A DNA stretch of 64,000 nt from Pseudoramibacter fermentans (GCA_009493725.1 VOGB01000004.1:62001-126000); one strand, 5' to 3'; numbered from the stretch's first letter, positions 32,857 through 41,952 are shown. The notes: generated by a model not told the origin, from the letters alone. Translations and numbers: made by a program.

Positions 32857-34275
32857 ATGAAAAAGGATAATTGGCGTCTGGCGTATCATCTGATGCCGCC
32901 GGACGGATGGCTTAACGACCCCAACGGTCTCTGCGAGGCAGACGGCGTTTACCACGTCTATTTTCAATACGCGCCCAATACGCCGGCGCCCGACGGGCGC
33001 ATGGCCCGGACCTGGGGGCATTACGCCGGACCGGATCTGATCAATCTGTCCTTTAAGGGCGTGCCGTTCTGGCCGGAAACGCTGGACCGGGACGGCTGCT
33101 ATTCGGGCAGCGCCCTCGTCGAGGACGACGGAACCATCGATCTGTATTACACCGGCAACATCAAGGAGCCGGGGGACTACGATTACATTCACGACGGCCG
33201 CCTGAGCAACACGATTTTAGTCAAAACCGACGCCAACGGGGACACCTACAGCGATAAGCACCTGCTGTTTGGCACCAAGGATTACCCGAAGGACTGCACC
33301 CGCCACGTCAGAGACCCGAAGGTTTGGAAGGAAGACGACCAATACTACATGGTGCTCGGCGCGCGGATGAACGACGACAGCGGCGCGGTGCTCTTTTACG
33401 AAAGCCTCGACGGCGTCAGCTGGCGGCTGCTTAAAATCGAAAAGACCGGTGAGCCCTTTGGCTACATGTGGGAATGTCCCGATTATTTTGAATTGGACGG
33501 GCAGCCCGTGCTGTCCTTCTGCCCCCAGGGGCTCGAGGCGGAGGATTTCCGCTTTCAGAACAACCACCAGTCGGGCTACTGTCTGCTCGGCGGCGAGCTT
33601 AGAGGCAAGCAGGCCTTCAGGCCATTTCACGAATGGGACATGGGCTTTGATTTCTACGCGCCCCAGAGCTTTGTCGACGACCGCGGCCGGCGGATCATGA
33701 TCGGCTGGGCCGGTCTGCCAGACAAGCCCTACGGCAATCCCACCGATCAGCGCGGCTGGGAAAACTGTCTGACCGTGCCGAGGGTTTTGTTTAAAAAGGG
33801 CGATAAAATCGTGCAGAAGCCGATTTCCGGGCTCAAACGCCTGCGGACGCATCCAAGCCGGCCGGACGCCGAAGGCACACTGACCCTGCCGGACGCCTCC
33901 GGGGATATCGAAATCGCCTTTGCCGATCCGGACGCGGGCTGGCAGATTCAGATCGGTTCGGGCGTGCGTGTGAGCTACAACGGCTGCATCGTCCGCCTGA
34001 CCCTTGACGCGCAGACCGGCTGCGGCCGCGACGAGCGGCTCGCGCAGGTCGACGGCGTGCGCAACGCGAAAATACTGGTAGACCGGTCGATTCTGGAGAT
34101 TTACCTGAACGGCGGAGAAACGGTGTTCACGACGCGGTATTACGAAGATTTCGAGGCGGACCGCAGCCTCGACGTGACCTTTGGCTGTGAGGGCGCCGAC
34201 ATTTACGCCTGGGAAATGCGCCCGATGCCGGCCAATCAAATTTACGATGAAGAGGAGAATGACATTGAAGTATGA
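32857..34275 (+). CDS. scrB: Sucrose-6-phosphate hydrolase (GH32)
   Basis: Hydrolyses the sucrose-6-phosphate formed by the PTS to glucose-6-phosphate and fructose. The 472-residue protein has a five-blade propeller with the nucleophile Asp21 in WLNDPNG, the RDP motif in HVRDPKVW, and the acid/base Glu in WECPD (about residue 206). A beta-sandwich forms the C-terminal 130 residues. The next gene, a fructokinase, begins inside its last codons. Confidence 0.94.
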   Translation: MKKDNWRLAYHLMPPDGWLNDPNGLCEADGVYHVYFQYAPNTPAPDGRMARTWGHYAGPDLINLSFKGVPFWPETLDRDGCYSGSALVEDDGTIDLYYTGNIKEPGDYDYIHDGRLSNTILVKTDANGDTYSDKHLLFGTKDYPKDCTRHVRDPKVWKEDDQYYMVLGARMNDDSGAVLFYESLDGVSWRLLKIEKTGEPFGYMWECPDYFELDGQPVLSFCPQGLEAEDFRFQNNHQSGYCLLGGELRGKQAFRPFHEWDMGFDFYAPQSFVDDRGRRIMIGWAGLPDKPYGNPTDQRGWENCLTVPRVLFKKGDKIVQKPISGLKRLRTHPSRPDAEGTLTLPDASGDIEIAFADPDAGWQIQIGSGVRVSYNGCIVRLTLDAQTGCGRDERLAQVDGVRNAKILVDRSILEIYLNGGETVFTTRYYEDFEADRSLDVTFGCEGADIYAWEMRPMPANQIYDEEENDIEV

Positions 34276-35215
34276 TGTGACAGCGCTGGGAGAAGCGCTG
34301 ATAGATTTTCTGCCCGTTGGGAAAAGCGAATACGGCGCAACCCTATTCGCACAGAATCCCGGCGGGGCGCCGGCGAACGTGCTGACCGCCATCGACCGCC
34401 TCTGCGGCTCGACGGCCTTTATCGGCAAGGTCGGCGACGACATTCAGGGCCGCTACATCCGCAACGTGATGAACAACCTGGCCATCGACACCAGCGGCCT
34501 GATTCTCGACCCGAACTACACGACGACGATGGCCTTTGTCGATTTGGACGAAAACGGTGACCGCAGCTTTTCCTTCGCGAGAAAGCCCGGCGCCGATACG
34601 CAGCTGACCAAGGAGGAAGTTAACGTCGAGCTGATCCAAAACGCCAGCATTTTCCATTTCGGCTCTCTCTCACTGACGGACGAACCGGCCCGCAGCGCGA
34701 CGCTGTACGCCATTGAAGAAGCGAAAAAGGCCGGTGTGCTCGTGTCCTACGACCCGAACTACCGCGCGCCATTGTGGCCGGACGAAGCGACGGCCATTGC
34801 ACAGATGCGTTCGGTGGTGCCGAAGGTGGACATCATGAAACTCTCCGAAGAGGAATGCGCGCTTCTGACAGGGGAAGCGAAGCCGGAAGCGGCGGCTGAC
34901 GCGCTGCTGTCTCAGGGCGTCAAATGCGTGTTCATCACGCTGGGCGGCGACGGCTCGATGCTGCGCACCAAGGACGTCTCAGTGTTTCAGCCGGGGATGA
35001 ACGTCTACGCGGTGGACACCACCGGCGCGGGCGACGCCTTCTGCGGCGCGATTCTGTTCCAGCTGGCCAACCAGGGAATCACGCAGATCAACAAGGACAA
35101 CGGCAAGCGGATCCTGAAATTCGCAAATATCGTGGCGGGCCTCTGCGTCGAAAAACACGGCGGGATCCCGTCGATGCCGACTATCACGGACATTCAGGAC
35201 GTGCTGGGGTGGTAA
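34265..35215 (+). CDS. scrK: Fructokinase (PfkB family)
   Basis: Phosphorylates the free fructose released by the hydrolase. The 316-residue protein shows the N-terminal LGEALIDFLP, the substrate region NPGGAPANV and the C-terminal anion hole DTTGAGDAFCGAI with its catalytic Asp. The TTG at 34265 is preferred because AGGAG lies 7 bases upstream; the in-frame ATG at 34259 is only 1 base from it. The overlap with scrB means the three genes are coupled, and a terminator ends the operon. Confidence 0.92.
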   Translation: MKYDVTALGEALIDFLPVGKSEYGATLFAQNPGGAPANVLTAIDRLCGSTAFIGKVGDDIQGRYIRNVMNNLAIDTSGLILDPNYTTTMAFVDLDENGDRSFSFARKPGADTQLTKEEVNVELIQNASIFHFGSLSLTDEPARSATLYAIEEAKKAGVLVSYDPNYRAPLWPDEATAIAQMRSVVPKVDIMKLSEEECALLTGEAKPEAAADALLSQGVKCVFITLGGDGSMLRTKDVSVFQPGMNVYAVDTTGAGDAFCGAILFQLANQGITQINKDNGKRILKFANIVAGLCVEKHGGIPSMPTITDIQDVLGW

Positions 35216-35244
35216 TTTCACAAAAATTAATATTTTATAGCAAT

Positions 35245-35279
35245 AAAAAAACTGCTGTCACGCCGACAGCAGTTTTTTT
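35245..35279. terminator. Bidirectional terminator after the sucrose operon
   Basis: ACTGCTGTC and GACAGCAGT pair around a 5-base loop, with seven A residues before and seven T residues after. It also serves the convergent GGGtGRT gene. Confidence 0.93.
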
Positions 35280-35294
35280 GTGAATGTGTTTAAA

Positions 35295-36299
35295 TTACGC
35301 GTTCTTCTGAGCTTCTTCGATTGCAACGGAAACCGCGACAGTCGCACCGACCATCGGGTTGTTGCCCATACCGATCAGGCCCATCATTTCGACGTGAGCC
35401 GGAACGGAGGAAGAACCTGCGAACTGAGCGTCAGAGTGCATACGGCCCATTGTATCGGTCATCCCGTAGGAAGCCGGACCGGCAGCCATGTTGTCTGGGT
35501 GGAGTGTACGGCCGGTGCCGCCACCAGATGCGACTGAGAAGTACTTCTTGCCCTGTTCGATGCATTCCTTTTTGTAGGTGCCGGCAACTGGGTGCTGGAA
35601 GCGAGTCGGGTTGGTGGAGTTCCCGGTGATGGAGACGTCGACGCCTTCCTTGTGCATGATCGCAACACCTTCGCGGACGTCATTGGCGCCGTAGCAGTTG
35701 ACTGCGGCTCTTTCGCCGTCAGAATAAGCGGTGCGGGAGACTTCCTTGAGTTCGCCGGTGAAGTAGTCGTAATCGGTCTTGACGTAGGTGAAGCCGTTAA
35801 TTCTGGAAATGATTAAGGCAGCGTCCTTGCCGAGACCATTTAAGATAACGCGCAGCGGTTTTTTGCGGACCTTGTTGGCTGAACGGGCGATCCCGATAGC
35901 GCCTTCAGCGGCAGCGAAGGATTCGTGGCCGGCTAAGAAAGCGAAGCAGTCGGTTTTTTCGTCGAGGAGCATTGCGCCGAGGTTGCCGTGGCCGAGACCA
36001 ACTTTGCGCTGTTCAGCGACAGAGCCCGGAATCGTGAAGGCCTGGAGCCCTTCGCCGATGACGGCAGCGGCTTCTTTAGCGGTTTTGACGCCGCGTTTGA
36101 AGGCCAGCGCAGCGCCCATCGTGTAGGCCCAGCATGCGTTTTCAAAGCAAATGGTCTGAACGCCGCGGACGATGCCGGCGACGTCAACGCCCTTGTCGTC
36201 GCAGATCTGCTTAGCTTCTTCCAGAGAAGCGATGCTGTTTTCTGCTAAGACCTTGTTGATTTTATCGATTCTTCTTTCGTAATTTTCAAATAACGCCAT
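35295..36299 (-). CDS. GGGtGRT protein
   Basis: A 334-residue conserved protein of unknown function, named after its glycine-rich motif, seen here as ASGGGTGRTLHPDN near residue 260. The surrounding sequence, including MGRMHSDAQFAGSSSVP and GLIGMGNNPMVGATVAV, is highly conserved-looking. A good AAGGAGG site precedes the ATG. It follows an IscU-like gene by 11 bases on the same strand. The pairing suggests an iron-sulfur or redox role, but this is inference. Confidence 0.85.
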   Translation of the reverse strand: MALFENYERRIDKINKVLAENSIASLEEAKQICDDKGVDVAGIVRGVQTICFENACWAYTMGAALAFKRGVKTAKEAAAVIGEGLQAFTIPGSVAEQRKVGLGHGNLGAMLLDEKTDCFAFLAGHESFAAAEGAIGIARSANKVRKKPLRVILNGLGKDAALIISRINGFTYVKTDYDYFTGELKEVSRTAYSDGERAAVNCYGANDVREGVAIMHKEGVDVSITGNSTNPTRFQHPVAGTYKKECIEQGKKYFSVASGGGTGRTLHPDNMAAGPASYGMTDTMGRMHSDAQFAGSSSVPAHVEMMGLIGMGNNPMVGATVAVSVAIEEAQKNA

Positions 36300-36310
36300 G
36301 TCAAACCTCC

Positions 36311-37003
36311 TTATTCTTCACGCGGGTCGATGTATTTCACAGCATCATCGAAGCGTCCGTACTGGCCGGAAGCTTTTTCTAACGCTTCTTTCGGATCGAC
36401 GCCCTTCTTGATGTTTTCCATCATGACGCCGAGATTGACATAAGCATAGCCGATGATTTCGTCTTTGTCGTTCAGGGCCAGCTTGGTGACGTAGCCTTCT
36501 GCCATTTCGAGGTAGCGCGGTCCCTTCGGCAGTGTGCCGTACATGGTCCCGACCTGTGAACGAAGGCCTTTGCCCAAGTCTTCGAGGCCAGCGCCGACAG
36601 GCATCCCGTTTTCGGAGAACGCGGTCTGGGTACGGCCGTAAACAATCTGCAGGAATAATTCGCGCATGGCTGTGTTGATGGCGTCGCAGACCAAGTCTGT
36701 GTTCAACGCTTCAAGAATGGTTTTCCCCGGAAGAATTTCAGACGCCATAGCGGCGGAGTGGGTCATCCCAGAGCAGCCAATGGTTTCGACCAGGGCTTCC
36801 TGAATGATGCCTTCCTTGACGTTTAAAGTCAGCTTGCAGGCACCCTGCTGCGGGGCACACCAGCCGACACCGTGGGTCAAACCGGAAATATCTTTAATTT
36901 CTTTTGCCTTGACCCATTGCCCTTCTTCAGGAATAGGTGCAGGTCCGTGGTTGGCGTTGCTGGCCACCGGACACATGTTTTTGACTTCTACAGAATATTC
37001 CAT
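36311..37003 (-). CDS. IscU/NifU-like iron-sulfur scaffold protein
   Basis: A 230-residue protein with an IscU-like core. Cys49 and Cys56 precede the strand KLTLNVKEGIIQEALVETIG, then GCSGMTHSAAMASEILPGKTILEAL carries Cys77 in the position of the GCGxAxASSS loop of IscU. A C-terminal extension of about 100 residues is unusual for IscU. An additional Cys11 is near the N-terminus. It is first in a two-gene unit with the GGGtGRT gene; the usual partner iscS is absent. Confidence 0.75.
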   Translation of the reverse strand: MEYSVEVKNMCPVASNANHGPAPIPEEGQWVKAKEIKDISGLTHGVGWCAPQQGACKLTLNVKEGIIQEALVETIGCSGMTHSAAMASEILPGKTILEALNTDLVCDAINTAMRELFLQIVYGRTQTAFSENGMPVGAGLEDLGKGLRSQVGTMYGTLPKGPRYLEMAEGYVTKLALNDKDEIIGYAYVNLGVMMENIKKGVDPKEALEKASGQYGRFDDAVKYIDPREE

Positions 37004-37308
37004 TCACATAACTCCTTTCAGCTATCGTACAATGATATTTTATTGATCAGTTTTCTGTAAACATCGCTTATATTATAGCCTTTAAATGTTAAAAAATCAC
37101 TCTTTTTTTATCAATTATTATAAATTTGAGTTAGAATAGGAACAGGACAAAAAATACGGACGATCTCTCGCGAATCGTGGAGTTTCTTTACTCTAATCAG
37201 GCAAAATCTTGTGGTGAATCGACTTGACGCAATGGGGTATAATAAACTGTATTTTAATGTAGAGAATACAGAAACTTAGAGAGATCAATTTAAGTAAAGG
37301 AGAGACGT
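37004..37308. other. Intergenic region between divergent genes
   Basis: This 305-base gap carries control sequences for two divergent genes. On the minus strand, TATAAT (37072-37077) lies about 70 bases before the IscU-like gene, with a weak -35. On the plus strand, TATAAT (37238-37243) precedes the DUF2284 gene; no good -35 pairs with it. Positions 37150-37215 hold an unexplained structured-looking stretch, including GAGT/ACTC (about 37182-37196) followed by ATCAGGCAAAAT. No ORF of convincing quality is present. Confidence 0.45.
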
Positions 37309-39270
37309 ATGGAATATACTCACAATTTTTCATCAGGTCCGCTCTTGATGGATCATATCATCGATGAATATTTTTCTCTCCGAAAGGCTAGAGGGAAGTG
37401 CCTGAGGTGCCCGAAGTACAACAAGTTTTGGTCGTGCCCCGAATTTGGGTTCGACGAAAAGCTGCTGCTCGGGCAGTTCAAGTACCTTTACGTGATCGGC
37501 CGGGAATACGCCGTTCCGAAGGAACACAAGCAGCGGATCACCGGCACGGTCCGGACGCGGAATTACGTCGAAGAAGTCAAGGAGCGGATGAACACTGAGA
37601 GCTGGCGGGATCTGTTGGAAATCGAAAAGGATTATCCGAACGTGATGACCCTGCGCCCCGGCAACTGCAACATCTGTGTCGCGGCCGGCGTCGGCTGCGC
37701 GAAGCAGGAACACAAGCGCTGCCGCCACACCGAGCTGATGCGCTTTTCGATGGAAGCCCTAGGGCTCGACACCGACTCCATCGCGAAATTCGAGGTGGGG
37801 ATGATGCTCAACTGGCCGACCGACACCCACCTGCCGGAAAAAATCGCGTGCCTGATGGGCGTGATGACCAACGAAAAAATACCGATGGCCCAGCTGCGCA
37901 GCTACTTCCCAGACGCACAGAAATCCTACCTCAAGGCCGGGCAGACGATTCTCGGCGGTGAAGACGCGCCGAAGGCGAAGCGCGTCGACAGCTGGCTGGA
38001 ACACCAGGCCGAGGAAGCGCGGATCCGCGAAGAACGGGAAGAAGCCATGGCCCGGGCCGCGGCTGAAGAGGAAAAGATGATGGCCGAAGCGGCAGCCGCT
38101 CAGGCACACCCCTGGACGCAGCGCGATGAACCGGCCGACGAAGCGCAGGCTGCTGACCAGCCGCAGGCGGAAAACAGCGAGGACCTCGACGAAAACGGCC
38201 AGCCTAAATACAAATGGCTCGGCTTCAAACGGTCCGTCGAAGAAGCAGATGAAATCATGCGCGAACGGCCGATTCCGAAGTTTACGAAAAAAGAACCGGA
38301 ACCGGCGCCCGAACCCGAAGCGCCAGCCCGCCCGGCAGCGCCTGAGCCGGAAAGCGCCGACGGTGGCAACCTTCAGTTCGACCGGATGGCGATGCTCCGG
38401 AGCAGCCTGGCCGAGGCCATCCGCCGGGAAATTCCCGACGCGACCGACGATCAGGTGGTGATGTTAGCCACGGAAACCCTTAAAAACGCGGCGGCGAAGA
38501 TGCAGAAAAAGAGCCACACCGCGCCGGGCAGCAAAGGCGGCACCACCTTTGCCCACGTGCCTCAGCAGCAGGTCGACGAAACGCGCCACCGCCAAATGCA
38601 GGCGGCGAGACCTCAAGAGCCGGAGCGTGAAAAGGAATTGGAACCGGTGCCCGAAAAGGCCTCGATCTCGGAACAGGTGGTCCAAAATCTCAGACAGAGC
38701 GCGGCCAGACCGCAGCCGGCACAGCCGGCCCCACAGCGCCCGAAGATGAAGAAAGTTGTGCGCCGGGTGAAACGGCAGCCGGCGGCTGACGCGAGCCTGC
38801 CGAAGCGCGGCAGCGTGAACGACGTCCTCGGCGCCGCACTGAAAATCGCACAGACAGTCGTCTCCGAGCCGGAACCGGAATACGAAGAAATCGTCGAAAT
38901 GGTGCCGGATGTGGAAGCGGCCTTTGAACAGCAGCCGGTGGAACCGGTTTACACCCAAAGCGCGCCGGAACCTGAACCGGCGCCGGAAGAACCGATGGAT
39001 CCCAACGATCTGAAAGGCGACGACGACACCCGCTACAAATGGCTCGGCTTCAAGCGCGATCCGGACAATCCAGGATCACAGTCCGGCCCCGACGCGGCTG
39101 AAACGCCTGCCGAACCGGAGGCTCAGAGCGCACCATTGGCTGAAGAAGTGGACCCTAACGATTTAAAGGGGGACGACGATACCCGTTACAAATGGCTGGG
39201 CTTCAAGCGAGACCCCGACGCGGGCGACGGCTTCCAGCACGGCGATTGGCGGAAGAAGAAAAATTATTAA
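37309..39270 (+). CDS. DUF2284 metal-binding protein with long repeat-bearing tail
   Basis: 653 residues. Residues about 1-210 are a DUF2284 domain, a predicted metal-binding unit rich in Cys: KCLRCPKYNKFWSCPEFGF and then CNICVAAGVGCAKQEHKRC. Family members are normally only about this long. The remaining 440 residues are low-complexity (Ala, Pro, Glu, Gln), with a basic central patch (KKVVRRVKR). The octapeptide YKWLGFKR appears three times, at residues 301-308, 576-583 and 627-634. Two copies lie in a 23-residue unit that is repeated exactly. There is no signal or membrane segment. The role of the tail is unknown. Confidence 0.75.
   Translation: MEYTHNFSSGPLLMDHIIDEYFSLRKARGKCLRCPKYNKFWSCPEFGFDEKLLLGQFKYLYVIGREYAVPKEHKQRITGTVRTRNYVEEVKERMNTESWRDLLEIEKDYPNVMTLRPGNCNICVAAGVGCAKQEHKRCRHTELMRFSMEALGLDTDSIAKFEVGMMLNWPTDTHLPEKIACLMGVMTNEKIPMAQLRSYFPDAQKSYLKAGQTILGGEDAPKAKRVDSWLEHQAEEARIREEREEAMARAAAEEEKMMAEAAAAQAHPWTQRDEPADEAQAADQPQAENSEDLDENGQPKYKWLGFKRSVEEADEIMRERPIPKFTKKEPEPAPEPEAPARPAAPEPESADGGNLQFDRMAMLRSSLAEAIRREIPDATDDQVVMLATETLKNAAAKMQKKSHTAPGSKGGTTFAHVPQQQVDETRHRQMQAARPQEPEREKELEPVPEKASISEQVVQNLRQSAARPQPAQPAPQRPKMKKVVRRVKRQPAADASLPKRGSVNDVLGAALKIAQTVVSEPEPEYEEIVEMVPDVEAAFEQQPVEPVYTQSAPEPEPAPEEPMDPNDLKGDDDTRYKWLGFKRDPDNPGSQSGPDAAETPAEPEAQSAPLAEEVDPNDLKGDDDTRYKWLGFKRDPDAGDGFQHGDWRKKKNY
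38998..39219 (+). repeat. Two protein-identical 23-codon repeats
   Basis: Codons at 38998-39066 and 39151-39219 encode the same 23 residues (DPNDLKG, DDDTR, YKWLGFKR, DPD), separated by 84 bases. By direct comparison, 11 of the 23 codons differ between the copies, all synonymously. The copies are therefore not a recent duplication. Confidence 0.9.
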
Positions 39271-39275
39271 TAGGG

Positions 39276-39305
39276 AGTGGCGGTGTTTTTGCGCCGTCAC
39301 TTTTG
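39276..39305 (+). terminator. Probable terminator before mtnP
   Basis: AGTGGCGG (39276-39283) pairs with CCGTCACT (39294-39301), one G-U pair, followed by a short T run. It is modest in strength and may allow read-through. Confidence 0.6.
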
Positions 39306-39343
39306 TATTTAAAGGCAATTACGATATACAGGAGGATTGAACA

Positions 39344-40105
39344 ATGTATTATTCAGCAGATATCGGCGTGTTCGGAGGCTCAGGCCTTTACGAACTGGGA
39401 GAAGAATACCGGCGCGTGGACGCAGACACACCTTACGGCAAACCGTCGGAAGCCATCAGCCTGCTCGACGTCAACGGCGTCAAGGTGGCCTTTATGCCGC
39501 GCCACGGCAAAAAACACATCTATTCACCGGCCGAAGTCAATTACCGCGCGAACGTCGACGCGATGGCACAGCTGGGCGTTAAATCGATCATTTCGGCGAA
39601 CTGCGTTGGCTCGCTCCGCAAGGAATACGCGCCGGGCGATTTTGTCGTCACCGACCAGTACATCAACATGACCTCCGGCCGGAAGGATACCTTCTTTGAA
39701 AGCCCGACCGTCGAACATTTGAGCTCCGCCGATCCCTACGACGAAAAGCTGCGCCAGTTCGCACTGGAAGAAGGTCAGAAAATGGGCCACGTCATGCACG
39801 ACGGCGGGACCACGGTCGTCATCAACGGGCCGCGCTTCTCAACGAAGGCGGAAAGCCGCTACTTCGGCATGATCGGCGGCGATCTCGTCAATATGACCCA
39901 ATACCCGGAAGCCTACCTCTGCCAGGAAAAGAACATTCCTCTCGTCAACATCGCGCTGGTCACTGACTACGACGCCGGCCTGAAGGATAATCCGGATATT
40001 CCGCCGGTTACCAACGAAATGGTCGTCCAGGTGCTCAACGAAAACACCGAAGAAATGAAGACTTTGATCTTCAGATTGATTGCACGGATTGGAAGTGAAG
40101 CATGA
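39344..40105 (+). CDS. mtnP: S-methyl-5'-thioadenosine phosphorylase
   Basis: Cleaves methylthioadenosine, the by-product of polyamine and related SAM-using reactions, to adenine and 5-methylthioribose-1-phosphate. The 253-residue phosphorylase has the phosphate loop FGGSGLYEL, PRHGKKHIYSP, NYRANVDAM and NMTQYPEAYLCQE, as in MTA phosphorylases. AGGAGG precedes the ATG. It overlaps mtnA by 4 bases. Confidence 0.92.
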   Translation: MYYSADIGVFGGSGLYELGEEYRRVDADTPYGKPSEAISLLDVNGVKVAFMPRHGKKHIYSPAEVNYRANVDAMAQLGVKSIISANCVGSLRKEYAPGDFVVTDQYINMTSGRKDTFFESPTVEHLSSADPYDEKLRQFALEEGQKMGHVMHDGGTTVVINGPRFSTKAESRYFGMIGGDLVNMTQYPEAYLCQEKNIPLVNIALVTDYDAGLKDNPDIPPVTNEMVVQVLNENTEEMKTLIFRLIARIGSEA

Positions 40106-41133
40106 GACCGGTTTATTTCGAAGACGGTGAGTTAAAACTCATCGACCAGACATTATTGCCGACGCAGGAAATTGTGCGCGGCTACACTGACTACCGTGAA
40201 GTGGCCGACGCCATCGTGACAATGGTCGTCCGCGGCGCGCCAGCCATCGGCGTCACCGCCGGCTACGCGGTGTATTTGGCGTCCAAAGAATTTGAAGGCC
40301 TCGACGCCGAGGCCTATCAGCAAAAGATGCAGGAAGCCTGCGACCTGCTCCGGGGCACCCGCCCGACAGCTGTGAATCTGTTCTGGGCCATCGATCGGAT
40401 GTCCGGCGTCTTCAAGGCCGAACCGGACGCCGACCCGAAGGCGATGAGCGAAAAGCTCAAGGCAGAAGCGGACGCGATTTGCGAAGAAGATATCGCGATG
40501 TGCAAAGCGATGGGAAAAGCCGGCGCGGCGTTGATTAAGCCGGGCAGCACGATTCTGACTCACTGCAACGCGGGCGCTTTGGCGACGGCCGATTACGGCA
40601 CAGCCCTCGGCGTCATCCGCGCAGCCCAGGAAGCGGGCAAGGACATTCAGGTCTACGCCGACGAAACCCGGCCGCTGCTCCAGGGCGCACGGCTCACGGC
40701 CTACGAACTGCACAAGGACAACATCCCAGTTACGCTGATTACCGACAATATGGCCGGCTGGATGATGCACCAGGGCAAGATCGACTGTGTCGTTGTCGGG
40801 GCAGACCGCATCACCCGCAACGGCGACGTGGCCAACAAAATTGGGACATTTTCGGTTTCGGTGCTGGCCAAAGCTCACCACATTCCGTTCTACGTCGCGG
40901 CCCCAACCTCGACGATCGATTTTTCGATGTTCTCGGGCAAGGACATCACGATTGAACAGCGAGACCCGTCGGAAGTCGGCCATTTCGCTGGCGTCCAGAC
41001 GGCGCCAGACGGCATTAACTTTGAAAATCCGGCCTTCGACGTGACACCCCACGACAATGTCTCGGCGATCATCACCGAACAAGGCGTCATCTTCCCGCCT
41101 TTCGCGCCGGGGATCTTGAACCTCAAGCATTAA
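40102..41133 (+). CDS. mtnA: Methylthioribose-1-phosphate isomerase
   Basis: Converts methylthioribose-1-phosphate to methylthioribulose-1-phosphate. The 343-residue protein carries VRGAPAIGVTAGYAVYLA, THCNAGALATADYGTALGV (catalytic Cys near residue 155), the late VVGADRITRNGDVANKIGT with the catalytic Asp, and a typical C-terminal ENPAFDVTPHD. It is translationally coupled to mtnP upstream and is 3 bases from the next gene downstream. Confidence 0.93.
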   Translation: MRPVYFEDGELKLIDQTLLPTQEIVRGYTDYREVADAIVTMVVRGAPAIGVTAGYAVYLASKEFEGLDAEAYQQKMQEACDLLRGTRPTAVNLFWAIDRMSGVFKAEPDADPKAMSEKLKAEADAICEEDIAMCKAMGKAGAALIKPGSTILTHCNAGALATADYGTALGVIRAAQEAGKDIQVYADETRPLLQGARLTAYELHKDNIPVTLITDNMAGWMMHQGKIDCVVVGADRITRNGDVANKIGTFSVSVLAKAHHIPFYVAAPTSTIDFSMFSGKDITIEQRDPSEVGHFAGVQTAPDGINFENPAFDVTPHDNVSAIITEQGVIFPPFAPGILNLKH

Positions 41134-41136
41134 AAA

Positions 41137-41952
41137 ATGATTACAGATCAACACAACCAAAACTGGACCACGAGCATGTTCTCGTGGTTCGGTTATTTTA
41201 TGCCCTTTTCCGAGCGGATTGCCGCCATTGCCGATGCGGGCTTCGACGGCGTGATGCTCTCCTGGGAGGACGAGGAGGCACCGAACTTCATCTCCCGGTA
41301 CGATTTTCCGAAGCTGGTGCGGGACGCCGGCCTTTCAATTACGAATTTCCACGCGCCCTTCATCGGCTACAGTCAAATCTGGGAGCGGTCCTTGGAAGAA
41401 AATCGAGAGCTTCTCGACTTTCTGGTTCGGATTCTAAAAGACGCGGCGGATTTCGACGTGTCGGCTGTGGTGGTCCACACCGTTGATATGGAGCTGGGGG
41501 ATTACACCTTTGAGAACGGCTACGCTTTTTTTACAGAACTGGCCGAAGCCGGCGAGCGGTACGGCGTCGACGTCGCGGTGGAAAACGTCACGCGGCAGTT
41601 TTTGCTGTACGAACTCCTCGACCGCATCCAGACGCCCCATTTCGGCTACTGCTACGACACATCCCACGATTACATGCTGGGCTGCGGCAGCGGACGTTTG
41701 ATCGCGGCCTACCCTGATCGGCTCAAGGCGCTGCACTTTTCGGACAACGACAAGACTGTCGATCGGCACTGGATTCCGGGAGAGGGATTTCTGCCTCTTA
41801 CTTCGATCCTTCAAACGCTGGACCGTATGGATTGGCACACCCTTTCGTGTGAAGTGATTGCGCCGTTTTGGTGGCAGGAACGGACGCCGCAGGATTTTTG
41901 TGTGGCGGTACAGCAGGGATTAAAAAAACTGTTAAGAAATCTAGGGGAATAG
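41137..41952 (+). CDS. Sugar phosphate isomerase/epimerase-like TIM-barrel protein
   Basis: 271 residues of the xylose isomerase-like/AP endonuclease 2 TIM-barrel superfamily. Metal-ligand motifs are present: FHAPFIGYSQ (His), VVVHTVDME, VAVENVTRQF (Glu), YDTSHDY (Asp, His), LHFSDNDKTVDRHWIPGEG and SCEVIAPF. It starts 3 bases after mtnA without a good ribosome binding site, so it is probably coupled. No standard next enzyme of methionine salvage (mtnB or a class II aldolase) is in the window, which makes it a candidate for handling the MtnA product. Confidence 0.75.
   Translation: MITDQHNQNWTTSMFSWFGYFMPFSERIAAIADAGFDGVMLSWEDEEAPNFISRYDFPKLVRDAGLSITNFHAPFIGYSQIWERSLEENRELLDFLVRILKDAADFDVSAVVVHTVDMELGDYTFENGYAFFTELAEAGERYGVDVAVENVTRQFLLYELLDRIQTPHFGYCYDTSHDYMLGCGSGRLIAAYPDRLKALHFSDNDKTVDRHWIPGEGFLPLTSILQTLDRMDWHTLSCEVIAPFWWQERTPQDFCVAVQQGLKKLLRNLGE

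Noticed and set aside
37224..37243. TTGACG plus TATAAT as a promoter for the DUF2284 gene
   Set aside because: The spacing is only 8 bases, far from the 16-18 needed, so these two boxes cannot work together.
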